Assembly: GCA_021775425.1 (NCBI GenBank)
Contig: JAJFHX010000020.1
Span: forward strand, 62,001 to 126,000
DNA length: 64,000 nucleotides
Source: Hyphomicrobiales bacterium
GTDB lineage: Bacteria; Pseudomonadota; Alphaproteobacteria; Rhizobiales; HXMU1428-3
Direction of reading: 5' to 3'
Part shown: positions 36,430 to 44,686 of the stretch, piece after piece
How the letters are laid out: every line of letters begins with the position of its first letter
Numbering within the stretch: position 1 is the first letter of the stretch
Made by a program: the position numbers and the translations under genes
Notes under the pieces: model-generated
The model's input: only the letters and a program-made list of their open reading frames with translations
Told to the model about the DNA's origin: nothing
Databases searched by the model: none

Positions 36430-37623
36430 TTAAGTCTCAATCCGGGCCGCTGCCCGCTCCAGTGCCATCACAGCCGCATCAAAGTCTTTCTCTGTCGCAA
36501 TCAGCGGTGGCAACAACCTGACAACATTCCCCCCTGCCGGAACACATAACAGTTTTTCCGCAAACGAGGCCGCCACCATGTCTTGCGGGCTGCATTTTAA
36601 TTGAAGTCCTAATAAAAGACCCTCACCCCTGACAAGTTCAAAAACATTCGGGTGTCCATCTACAACAGAAGCCAGCTTTTGTTTGAACAACAACCCCTTT
36701 TCCCTGACCTGTTCAAGAAAACCTGGCTCCAGTACAACATCAAGCACAGCGTTTGCTGCCGCCATCGCCAGTGGGTTGCCGCCAAAAGTCGACCCATGCG
36801 AACCGGCACTCATCGGGCCAGCCACTATATCTGAGGCAAGACAAGCCCCAATCGGAAAGCCCCCTCCAAGCCCCTTGGCCGAAGTGAGAATATCCGGTTC
36901 AACACCATGAAGTTGATAAGCATAAAGCGCCCCTGTCCGCCCAGCACCGGTCTGGACTTCGTCAAAAATCAGCACCAGCTCATTTTCATCACATAGCGTG
37001 CGAAGTTCCCGAAGAAATGAAGGGTCAACCGGGTTAATACCGCTTTCCCCCTGAATAGGCTCTATCATAATCCCGGCAGTCCGCGGTGTAATCGCAGCTT
37101 TAAGTGCTTCTATATCCCCAAGCGGAACATGATCAAACCCATCAACAACCGGGCCAAAACCTTCAAGGTGTTTTTCCTGTCCGCCAGCCGCGATCATAGC
37201 CAGAGTACGCCCATGAAAGGCACCGTCAAAAGTGATGATGCGAAAAGGAGCATCCTGTTCCTCTCCCCCATTCTGGCAATGTTGAGCTGACTTGTATTTC
37301 CGCGCCATTTTCACAGCACACTCGTTTGCCTCTGCCCCTGAATTAGCAAAGAAAACTTTATCAGCAAAACTATTCGCACAAAGCCGGTTCGCAAGAACTT
37401 CCTGTCCCTCAATCTTATAAAGATTAGAAACATGCATCAGCTTTTGTGCCTGCTGCTGAATGGCATCTACTAGATGTGGGTGAGCATGACCAAGCGAGTT
37501 CACCGCAATACCAGCACCAAAATCCAGATATCGTTCACCAGTAGTCGAGATAAGCTCGCACCCGTCCCCATGGTCAAAAGTAATATCGGTCCGCGCATAT
37601 GTCGGTAAAATATTATTCGTCAT
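36430..37623 (-). CDS. Acetylornithine aminotransferase
   Basis: This 397-aa class-III PLP aminotransferase has the entry motif LDFGAGIAVNSLGHAHP, the NSGAEANECAVKMARKY and DGAFHGRTLA blocks, EPIQGESGI and FDEVQTGAGRTG. The PLP-binding lysine is about residue 250 in LTSAKGLGGGFP. It makes N-acetylornithine from the semialdehyde in arginine synthesis and may also act as succinyldiaminopimelate aminotransferase. It heads the argD-argF-hslO operon. A hairpin with a T-run lies 20 bp upstream of the start, and a sigma-70 promoter lies before that. Confidence 0.96.
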   Translation of the reverse strand: MTNNILPTYARTDITFDHGDGCELISTTGERYLDFGAGIAVNSLGHAHPHLVDAIQQQAQKLMHVSNLYKIEGQEVLANRLCANSFADKVFFANSGAEANECAVKMARKYKSAQHCQNGGEEQDAPFRIITFDGAFHGRTLAMIAAGGQEKHLEGFGPVVDGFDHVPLGDIEALKAAITPRTAGIMIEPIQGESGINPVDPSFLRELRTLCDENELVLIFDEVQTGAGRTGALYAYQLHGVEPDILTSAKGLGGGFPIGACLASDIVAGPMSAGSHGSTFGGNPLAMAAANAVLDVVLEPGFLEQVREKGLLFKQKLASVVDGHPNVFELVRGEGLLLGLQLKCSPQDMVAASFAEKLLCVPAGGNVVRLLPPLIATEKDFDAAVMALERAAARIET

Positions 37624-37642
37624 TTTTCCGGAAGCCCATAAC

Positions 37643-37666
37643 TAAAAAAGCTGCCAGAAGGCAGCT
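37643..37666 (-). terminator. Intrinsic-terminator-like hairpin in the argD leader
   Basis: On the minus strand a perfect 7-bp stem (AGCTGCC / GGCAGCT, loop TTCT) is followed by six T residues, ending about 20 bp before the argD ATG. It looks like a terminator, yet it lies between the promoter and the first gene, so it may act as an attenuator or as a 5' stabilising stem-loop. Confidence 0.6.
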
Positions 37667-37679
37667 AACATCAAAATTT

Positions 37680-37709
37680 ATAATAGCGTTTCAGTTACGG
37701 GGCTGTCAA
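37680..37709 (-). promoter_or_regulatory. Putative sigma-70 promoter of argD-argF-hslO
   Basis: On the minus strand TTGACA (37704-37709) is followed after 18 bp by TATTAT (37680-37685). The predicted start of transcription is near 37673, only about 6 bases before the leader hairpin. Confidence 0.55.
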
Positions 37710-38399
37710 ACATTAGCAACATATGCAGATCAGAAGACGAAGTTTAATTCCTTCGATGCTAACTATAGCAAAAAACCAGTTACTAAATCCTCGACGACAG
37801 AAAACAGGATCGCCAGCAAAAAAATAGACAATATGCCCAGCTCATAATTATCAGCAATGTATAGAGATTAAGAGCCTTTATTGAAAAATGACAGATAAAT
37901 GACAGACAGATAACGAAACAACCAACAACATGCCCTCAAAGTTGTTGCATAGCCCTTACAATATTCTCCGCTCGCATTTGCACAATAATTATAACCACAT
38001 AAACGCTTTTCATGATTTTAAATATTGCCGTGCTAAAAACGTAACAGTTTAAATTTGGATTGTTGAAAAGATAAATTCAATCCCCCTCTTCTCTTGCAGC
38101 TTTCAGCTTTGTCAGTGTAACTTGAACTCATCCTTGCTGACCTTAGTCACAGTCCCGATGTTAATTTACTCAAGGTTAAATTATTAAGGGCCAGTCTTAA
38201 AAGTGCTTAATTTTGTAGAATATCTTCCTTAAAGTCAGCGTATTTCCAGTTTTAGTAGAGTAATTCAAATAAGAGCTCATCCAGAATGAGGGTGTAACTC
38301 TGTTTTTGAACTGTATTCAGTGTTGAGGCGGTGCTCATGCTGAAAGCGTAACGATTCAAACTAGATTCTAAAATATCGGCATACGACGAGGAGGCATTC
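37710..38399. other. Divergent intergenic region between argD and gcrA
   Basis: About 690 bp of AT-rich DNA beyond the argD promoter without a gene. It carries two GANTC methylation sites at 38353-38357 and 38364-38368, a small inverted repeat at 38276-38290 (ctcat/atgag), and GAGGAGG just before the gcrA ATG. TTAA motifs are frequent, but no correctly spaced CtrA box (TTAA-N7-TTAA) was found. Confidence 0.5.
38353..38368. promoter_or_regulatory. Pair of GANTC (CcrM) sites upstream of gcrA
   Basis: GATTC occurs twice, 11 bp apart, 32-47 bp before the gcrA ATG. GANTC is the target of the alphaproteobacterial cell-cycle methylase CcrM, and GcrA is known to act at methylated GANTC promoters, so self-regulation is possible. 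Confidence 0.5.
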
Positions 38400-38945
38400 A
38401 TGTCCTGGACTGATGATCGGGTAGAAATTTTAAAAAAGCTTTGGGCAGAAGGTCTGAGCGCCAGCCAGATAGCAGGTCGCCTTGGCGGTGTGACCCGCAA
38501 TGCCGTCATTGGTAAAGTTCACAGGCTCGGACTTTCAGGCCGGGCCACAACATCAAGAGCCAAACCGGCCCGCGCCAGAAAACATAAAACCACGCGCCAG
38601 GGTGGCACAACCAGACTTGGCTTGTTTTCCAGCAACAGCACAGCAATGCGCAGCTTATCAACTAATCCTGATGGCCCAAAAGAAGAACCTTTCCGTTCCC
38701 AATATGTTGAGCTTGATATTCCGCTTGAAGAACGGGTCGATCTTGTTGATTTAAAAGAAAGCCAGTGTCGCTGGCCGATTGGTGATCCTCAGGAGAGTGG
38801 GTTTCACTTTTGCGGTAAGCACAAAGAAGATGGCACTCCCTATTGTGAATACCACGCAGAAATAGCTTTCCAGCCATTGTCACGTCAAAGTGCCAGAGCA
38901 AAAGCGCAAACAGCCGTTGCAACAGCAGCGCGTCTGGCAAAATAA
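38400..38945 (+). CDS. GcrA cell-cycle regulator
   Basis: At 181 aa, the protein begins with the highly conserved GcrA DNA-binding region MSWTDDRVEILKKLW...SASQIAGRLG followed by TRNAVIGKVHRLGLSGR. The C-terminal sigma-70-interacting domain (about 110-165) contains CRWPIGDP and FCGKHKEDGTPYCEYHAE. GcrA works with RNA polymerase sigma-70 at GANTC-methylated promoters to drive S-phase genes in Alphaproteobacteria. GAGGAGG 5 bases before the ATG supports the start. The gene is divergent from argD-argF-hslO, and a bidirectional terminator follows. Confidence 0.95.
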   Translation: MSWTDDRVEILKKLWAEGLSASQIAGRLGGVTRNAVIGKVHRLGLSGRATTSRAKPARARKHKTTRQGGTTRLGLFSSNSTAMRSLSTNPDGPKEEPFRSQYVELDIPLEERVDLVDLKESQCRWPIGDPQESGFHFCGKHKEDGTPYCEYHAEIAFQPLSRQSARAKAQTAVATAARLAK

Positions 38946-38975
38946 AAAATTACAGATTTAAAAGAATACCCCAGC

Positions 38976-39017
38976 AAAAACCACGGTCAATGCAACTTAT
39001 GCAACCGTGGTTTTTCA
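38976..39017. terminator. Bidirectional terminator between gcrA and tadC
   Basis: A 12-bp perfect stem (38976-38987 with 39004-39015) surrounds a 16-base loop. It has an A-run on one side and a T-run on the other, so it can end both gcrA and the leftward pilus operon. Confidence 0.85.
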
Positions 39018-39040
39018 TTTCTGCAATGCATCACTAAAAA

Positions 39041-40018
39041 TTATTGAATGCTCATCACCTGAATGATAGCCGGGCCGAGGATAACGGCGAACAATACGGG
39101 AAGAAAAAACACAATCATGGGGACAGTTAGTTTGGGGGGTAAAGCAGCAGCTTTTTTCTCTGCTTCATTCATACGTTCATCACGAAACTCTTCAGCCATC
39201 GCTCGAAGCGCAACACCCAGCGCAGTACCATATTTCTCAGCCTGAATAAGACTGGTCGTCACTGAACGAACCCCGGGCAACCCGGTACGTAATCCAAGAT
39301 TCTCCAACGCTTGTCGCCGGTTTTGCAAATATGACATCTCGGCAGTCGTTAATGTCAGCTCTTCAGCTAGCTCGCTCGACTGTCCGCCAATTTCCACAGC
39401 CACTTTACGAAAAGCAGCCTCAATAGACATACCCGCCTGCACGCAGATCAAAAGCAGGTCAAGCGCATCAGGAAATGCCTGACGAATAGAAGCCTGGCGT
39501 TTTTGAATAAGATTGGAAATAAAAATATTCGGCAGATAAAATCCCAGATACCCACCGCCAAGAATGGCAGAAAATTTCAGCATACCCTCGAGGCCAAAAT
39601 CATTGATAAAAAACATATAAAATGCAGTCAGCCCCATGCCAACAAACGGCAGCACACAACGCATCACCAGAAACACCATAATAGGGCTGCTACCTCGCAA
39701 TCCAGCCATCTTCATTTTTAAAGCAAGGTCTTCCGTTTCGAGGGCTTTGCGAAGATTAAACATCTTCACGATTTGCGCCATACCCGTTTTCTGATTATGG
39801 CGGATATTCCCGGTGCGCGCTTTTTCTTCTGCCAGATCCTGCAAACGCTGGACCTTAAGACGCTCGCGCTCATCGGCAACATATTTCATCCGGCTGCCAA
39901 GTTTATCATTTGTCAACAAAGGGCCGGTCAGAGTCAGTACAGTGGCAAATGCAGCCACCGCTGTCAAAATAACAAGAACATTCCTTGGCTCCATCGCCAT
40001 TTGCATGATTTCATACAT
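39041..40018 (-). CDS. Tad pilus inner-membrane platform protein TadC
   Basis: 325 aa from the ATG at 40018; a TTG seven codons earlier is also in frame. It is a GspF/T2SSF-domain protein with an N-terminal membrane helix (VLVILTAVAAFATVLTL), two central helices (about 115-160) and a C-terminal helix near residue 300. The conserved cytoplasmic region FPDALDLLLICVQAGMSIEAAFRKVA is diagnostic. TadC pairs with TadB to form the platform that assembles the Flp pilus. It is the last gene of the leftward cpa/tad run, 66 bp after tadB. Confidence 0.92.
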   Translation of the reverse strand: MYEIMQMAMEPRNVLVILTAVAAFATVLTLTGPLLTNDKLGSRMKYVADERERLKVQRLQDLAEEKARTGNIRHNQKTGMAQIVKMFNLRKALETEDLALKMKMAGLRGSSPIMVFLVMRCVLPFVGMGLTAFYMFFINDFGLEGMLKFSAILGGGYLGFYLPNIFISNLIQKRQASIRQAFPDALDLLLICVQAGMSIEAAFRKVAVEIGGQSSELAEELTLTTAEMSYLQNRRQALENLGLRTGLPGVRSVTTSLIQAEKYGTALGVALRAMAEEFRDERMNEAEKKAAALPPKLTVPMIVFFLPVLFAVILGPAIIQVMSIQ

Positions 40019-40084
40019 ATCAACACTCACTCTCGCCAATAATGGCTACGCACCCAAAAGCTCCGGGCAAAACAAACATCAGAT

Positions 40085-41077
40085 CTAAATTTTAAAGTTA
40101 ATCATCCAGCGCATAACAAACACACCCGTCAACATAACTAGTGCACTACCAGCCAGAATCATATGACCTGTTGGATGCGTCCATAAAATTTCCATATAAT
40201 CAGGGTTCGCGAAGGAAACACCCCCCATAACAATGAGCGGCAGTGAACCGATAATTCCCGCTGAAGCTTTCGCTTCCATACTCACAGCCTGAACTTTTGC
40301 TTTGAGTTTATGCCTGTCTCTCAGCACTTTCACCAGATTTGAAAGCGCTTCCGCGATGTTACCACCAACTTGCAATTGGATCGTCACAACAATGGTGAAA
40401 AAATTAACTTCCTGAAGTGGCACCCGTTCATAAAGACGGCTCATAGCTTTCTCAATCGGTATACCAACCCGCTGTTGTTCAACAACATTCAGAAATTCAC
40501 TCTTCACCGGCTCACCAACTTCCGTGGTGATAATTTGCAAGCAATCATTAAACGGCAAACCGGCCTTCACACCGCGAATGATAATATCAATAGCATTGAC
40601 AAATTCACTGATAAAAACCTTCTGCCGCCGCTTGATCAAAACACTAAGCACATAACGCGGCAGACCGACACCGCCGACAAATAAACCAAGTGCTACAAAG
40701 TAAATTGGTAATCCAAAGAGCAAAAGCATGAAACCAAGAATAAGACCGCTCATTGCTGAAATCATGTAAAATGTTTTCGGCTTAAGGTTTTCTAACCCCG
40801 CCCGCTGTAATAACAGCCGAAGTGTTACTTTTTTCTGCTTTTTACTTTTGGCTTCAAGTTCTTTAACGGCATCCTGCACCTGCTTGCGACGAGTTTGCTC
40901 AACCTGCCCTTCACGTGAGGCAATCTTCGCCTTCATGCCACCGGCAACAACCTGTTTGCGTTTTTCAACTTTTCTTTCACCCGAAAGAAAAGGATCAAGC
41001 ACCATAAAGATTATGGCACCGACAGACAGCGCACCAAGCCCCATCGCGGCATAAATAAGCATTTCCTGATCAAACAT
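40085..41077 (-). CDS. Tad pilus inner-membrane platform protein TadB
   Basis: This 330-aa T2SSF-domain protein has an N-terminal helix, paired helices at about 105-150 and C-terminal helices near 270-320. The cytoplasmic signature FVNAIDIIIRGVKAGLPFNDCLQII is typical of TadB. A basic Lys/Arg/Gln-rich segment (about 35-80) precedes the core. Its start overlaps the cpaF stop by 8 bases, which implies translational coupling with the ATPase. It forms the TadB-TadC platform of the Flp pilus machine. Confidence 0.93.
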   Translation of the reverse strand: MFDQEMLIYAAMGLGALSVGAIIFMVLDPFLSGERKVEKRKQVVAGGMKAKIASREGQVEQTRRKQVQDAVKELEAKSKKQKKVTLRLLLQRAGLENLKPKTFYMISAMSGLILGFMLLLFGLPIYFVALGLFVGGVGLPRYVLSVLIKRRQKVFISEFVNAIDIIIRGVKAGLPFNDCLQIITTEVGEPVKSEFLNVVEQQRVGIPIEKAMSRLYERVPLQEVNFFTIVVTIQLQVGGNIAEALSNLVKVLRDRHKLKAKVQAVSMEAKASAGIIGSLPLIVMGGVSFANPDYMEILWTHPTGHMILAGSALVMLTGVFVMRWMINFKI

Positions 41078-42593
41078 TAGCTTCTCCTAATGGATTACCA
41101 TGTTCATCAGTAACTTCAGCCCGTGAAAGAACTTCAGTAAGTCTTGCATCTTCCCCATAATACTGTGCCCGCTCATAGAAACGCGGCCGGGTAATGCCTG
41201 TTGAGCGATGTCGGCCAATCAATTTGCCGTTTTCATCTTCACCAAGAATATCATATACAAATATGTCCTGAAGTGTCGGCACATCACCTTCCATGCCCAC
41301 CACTTCAGTAATCCGGGTGATCTTCCGCGATCCATCCCTGAGCCTTGCAGCCTGCACAATCACATCAACAGATCCAACAATCATCTCTCGAATAGTCCGG
41401 GCGGGGAGGGTAAAGCCCCCCATCAGAATCATACTTTCCATACGGCTGATCGCTTCACGCGGGCTGTTCGAGTGAAGCGTACCCATTGACCCGTCGTGAC
41501 CAGTGTTCATTGCCTGCAACAGATCAAAAGCCTCAGGGCCACGCACCTCACCAACAATAATTCGATCCGGACGCATCCGAAGACAGTTCTTCACCAGATC
41601 ACGCATAGTGATCTCACCTTCACCTTCAAGGTTAGGCGGTCTGGTCTCTAACCGCACCACATGCGGTTGTTGCAATTGCAGTTCGGCACTGTCTTCGCAG
41701 GTAATCACTCGTTCATCTTTGTCTACATAAGCGGTCAGACAATTGAGCAATGTCGTTTTACCAGAACCCGTACCACCGGAAATAACCACATTACACCGGC
41801 ACTTACCGATAATTTCAAGCACTTCCTTACCTTCAGGAGAGATCGCTTTAAAATCCATCAGCTGATCAAGGGTAAGCCGGTCCTTCTTAAATTTCCGAAT
41901 GGTCATTGTCGGCCCCTCAAGCGCAAGAGGCGGCGCAATCACATTCACCCGCGAACCATCCGGCAAACGAGCATCACATATGGGGCTCGATTCATCCACC
42001 CGCCGGCCAACCTGGCTAACAATCCGCTGGCAGATATTCAACAACTGCATATTGTCTGTAAAACGAACGGCTGTCTTTTCAACCCGGCCATCAACTTCAA
42101 TAAAGCAGTCCGCTGCGCCATTGATCATGATATCAGCAATATCATCACGTGCCAGCAAAGGCTCAAGCGGGCCATAACCAAGGACATCATTACATATGTC
42201 TTCAATCAGGTCTTCCTGCTCGGAAATTGGCATAACAACATTCTGAATGGCCAGAATTTCGCCAACAATATCCCTGATTTCTTCACGAGCAGCATCATTA
42301 TTCAGGTTCGCCAGCTGTGTCAGGTCAATCGTATCAATCAGCGCATTAAATACAGTGGTTTTTACATCATAATAATTTTCAGAACGGCTTCGAGATGGCT
42401 CCTTGTGCACCTCCGGTTCCATAGCAGGCATTGGCTCAACAGGTTTTTGAACTTTCTTGGTAGGCGTCTCAACTACCGGCTGGCTAGCAACACTGGGCTT
42501 TTCAACAGGCTTAACTTTTGGCGCCGCCACACTTTGCGGCTGCCTGATGGGGGCCTTCTGGCCATCTGCTGCTGAACCACGCTTTCCAAACAT
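41070..42593 (-). CDS. Tad pilus ATPase CpaF/TadA
   Basis: This 507-aa secretion ATPase has a Pro/Val/Lys-rich N-terminal extension (about 1-70), then the helical N-terminal domain and the RecA core. It carries Walker A ([13 protein letters not shown], about residues 270-282), an Asp box region, [11 protein letters not shown], the Walker B segment [12 protein letters not shown] and the His box ([17 protein letters not shown]). It hexamerises at the membrane to power Flp pilus assembly and perhaps retraction. It lies 13 bp after cpaE and overlaps tadB by 8 bases. Confidence 0.96.
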   Translation of the reverse strand: MFGKRGSAADGQKAPIRQPQSVAAPKVKPVEKPSVASQPVVETPTKKVQKPVEPMPAMEPEVHKEPSRSRSENYYDVKTTVFNALIDTIDLTQLANLNNDAAREEIRDIVGEILAIQNVVMPISEQEDLIEDICNDVLGYGPLEPLLARDDIADIMINGAADCFIEVDGRVEKTAVRFTDNMQLLNICQRIVSQVGRRVDESSPICDARLPDGSRVNVIAPPLALEGPTMTIRKFKKDRLTLDQLMDFKAISPEGKEVLEIIGKCRCNVVISGGTGSGKTTLLNCLTAYVDKDERVITCEDSAELQLQQPHVVRLETRPPNLEGEGEITMRDLVKNCLRMRPDRIIVGEVRGPEAFDLLQAMNTGHDGSMGTLHSNSPREAISRMESMILMGGFTLPARTIREMIVGSVDVIVQAARLRDGSRKITRITEVVGMEGDVPTLQDIFVYDILGEDENGKLIGRHRSTGITRPRFYERAQYYGEDARLTEVLSRAEVTDEHGNPLGEANV

Positions 42594-42606
42594 AACAAAA
42601 CTATCC

Positions 42607-43896
42607 CTACTTCATACCAAAGCGATTTAAAATCGGCTTCAAAATTGAACTATCTTCCTCAGCTGGCGCTTTGATATTCGCCAACATACAAGCCAATTCA
42701 TTAATCTGTTTTGCAACTTTTGATTTTTGCGAAACTTCACCAAGCATCTGGCCATTATTCGCCGCTGTGCCAAAAATCTCCGCCTCATAATCAATCACAA
42801 CGGTTGGCTTTAGCTCAACGATCTGGGCAAAATCTGCAACTGATATTTCAGGCTTTTTCGGCATACCGACCAGATTCAGAATAAGTCGTGGCTCAATGTC
42901 AGATTGCCGGTGCGTCTTTAAAAACTCGAGAATGTTTTTCGTATTTCTCAAATTCGCCAGATCTGGTGTTGCGGTAATCACAATCTCATCTGATTGCATC
43001 AGCACATATTTCGACCAGCTCGCCCATGAGTGCGGCATATCCACAACTGAAAACGGAATGTTTTTGCGAAGCACATCAAGCACTATATCGCAGGGCTCCT
43101 GCTCAACATCATATTCCTGATCAAGATTACTTGCAGAAGCAAACAGGCTTAATCTTTCAGAACATTTCGATAGCAACCGGTCTAGCATCACATCATCAAG
43201 CCGGTCAGATTGAAACAGCGCTTCTGCTATGCCCTGGTTCGGGTCCTGATTAAAATCAAGACCAGCCGTGCCAAACGGTAAATCGAAATCTGAAATAACA
43301 ACATCCGTCTGGGTAATCTCAGAAATTGCCCATGCCACATTATGACTTAAAATACTGGAACCAACGCCACCCTTAGCGCCAACAAAAGTAATAACCTGAC
43401 CAAGCGGGTCAGAATTCGGGTCTGAATAGAGATTGGAAATCGAGCCGATGATCTGCAAAGAAGTTACAGGCGCAACAAGATATTCACTAACGCCTCTTTC
43501 AACCAGCGCTCTGTAAAGCAAAACATCATTTAAATGGCCAACAATAATCACTTTCGTCCCAGCATCACAAACCTCAGCCAGTTCATCAAGCTGGGCGATT
43601 AATTGTTCCCGAGAAGCCTTGCTTTCAAGAATTATAAGATTTGGGGTCGGTCCCTCGCGATAGCTTTCAAGCGCCGCATTAATGCCACCCATCTGCATAG
43701 AAAGATGGGCTTTATCCATCCGCCGGTCACCTGCAGCATTTTGTACAGCATCAGAAAAGTCCTGCTCTTCGCAAAACACCTGAATAGAAATGCGTGGCAC
43801 AGGTCTGGCTTTCCGGCTTGCCTCAGCCATGCCTTCGGCACCCGCCTCTTCGGCGCTGCCTGTCTCTCCATCATGTGAATATGCTATGTCACTCAT
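42607..43896 (-). CDS. Pilus localisation ATPase-like protein CpaE/TadZ
   Basis: This 429-aa protein has an N-terminal receiver-like domain (about 35-160, LIILESKASREQLIAQL) and a C-terminal MinD/ParA-like domain starting with the deviant Walker A VGAKGGVGSS (about 170-178). The usual GKT/S lysine of this motif is replaced by serine, as often seen in CpaE, so ATP hydrolysis may be weak or absent. CpaE/TadZ positions the Tad machine at the cell pole. It lies between cpaD and cpaF in the same transcript. Confidence 0.9.
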   Translation of the reverse strand: MSDIAYSHDGETGSAEEAGAEGMAEASRKARPVPRISIQVFCEEQDFSDAVQNAAGDRRMDKAHLSMQMGGINAALESYREGPTPNLIILESKASREQLIAQLDELAEVCDAGTKVIIVGHLNDVLLYRALVERGVSEYLVAPVTSLQIIGSISNLYSDPNSDPLGQVITFVGAKGGVGSSILSHNVAWAISEITQTDVVISDFDLPFGTAGLDFNQDPNQGIAEALFQSDRLDDVMLDRLLSKCSERLSLFASASNLDQEYDVEQEPCDIVLDVLRKNIPFSVVDMPHSWASWSKYVLMQSDEIVITATPDLANLRNTKNILEFLKTHRQSDIEPRLILNLVGMPKKPEISVADFAQIVELKPTVVIDYEAEIFGTAANNGQMLGEVSQKSKVAKQINELACMLANIKAPAEEDSSILKPILNRFGMK

Positions 43897-43929
43897 CTTT
43901 TTCTTCCCGAATTTTACAAATTCACTAAT

Positions 43930-44661
43930 TTACTTTTTCTTCGTATCAGTACGTTCATCTTGCGATCTGGTAGAGCTTGAAACTTCACCCTTAACCCATT
44001 TATCCCAAACACCATCTCTTCGTCTGGCATCGCGCGGGCTCCAGCCTCTTGGACCTTTTAAATCTCGCGGGTTCGCAACCATCGCCGCCAGATTTTTCTG
44101 GTTGGCACAGCCCCAGTAATGTGAATTTCTATTATTTTCGCTATTGTTTAAGTTTTCGTTCCAGTGACCACAATCAGGTCCTTTAGCAACATATCGCTTA
44201 TAAGAAAGATGGATAAAAGGATGTCTGTCACCGCGGCCCTGATATCGCTTAACTGAAATGACCTCAGGCCCAAGAGACATGTTCTGCATTTCATGCTGCA
44301 CCTGACTTAAAACATTATGAAGTGCACCCTGATAATAAGAATTTGCCGGTAAAGTCACTTTGATGCGGCCAATTCCCTGATCACGATAATAATGAAGGAA
44401 CGTGATGAGTTCATTCCGTTTTGATGGCACAAGCTTGCGGTCTTTATTGTTAACCGAAATGCTCATTGAAAGCTCACCAGTTGAAACCTCAATCGGATGC
44501 TCATCTTTTGCATGATAGAATAAAGAACCAGTTGGTCTTTCATCAGCATATCGCCCATCAAGACCATGCTTACAGGCCGTGCTCATCAAAGACGCCACAA
44601 TCACAAAGGCTGTTAAACGAGCTGTTTTTAAAAGCCGGTTATCTGTCAATTTAAATACCAT
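43930..44661 (-). CDS. Pilus assembly lipoprotein CpaD
   Basis: 243 aa from the ATG at 44661, which has AAGGG 7 bases before it; a TTG at 44694 would overlap cpaC. A lipoprotein signal with lipobox LMSTAC gives a lipidated cysteine. The mature region matches CpaD: the central LVPSKRNELITFLHYYRDQG and the conserved YVAKGPDCGHWNENL...NSHYWGCANQKNLAAMVANPRDLKGPR block. CpaD helps insert or stabilise the outer-membrane secretin CpaC. The C terminus is basic and rich in Asp/Arg/Ser/Lys. Confidence 0.9.
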   Translation of the reverse strand: MVFKLTDNRLLKTARLTAFVIVASLMSTACKHGLDGRYADERPTGSLFYHAKDEHPIEVSTGELSMSISVNNKDRKLVPSKRNELITFLHYYRDQGIGRIKVTLPANSYYQGALHNVLSQVQHEMQNMSLGPEVISVKRYQGRGDRHPFIHLSYKRYVAKGPDCGHWNENLNNSENNRNSHYWGCANQKNLAAMVANPRDLKGPRGWSPRDARRRDGVWDKWVKGEVSSSTRSQDERTDTKKK

Positions 44662-44686
44662 TACTCTACCCTTATCCAAAAACAGT

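Noticed and set aside
38156..38240. CtrA boxes before gcrA
   Set aside because: Several TTAA tetramers occur, but none shows the required 7-bp spacing; the density is what AT-rich DNA gives by chance.
41661..42575. 304-aa open frame on the + strand opposite cpaF
   Set aside because: It is a long shadow frame inside a well-supported ATPase gene; the translated composition has no known domain and there is no separate promoter or ribosome binding site.
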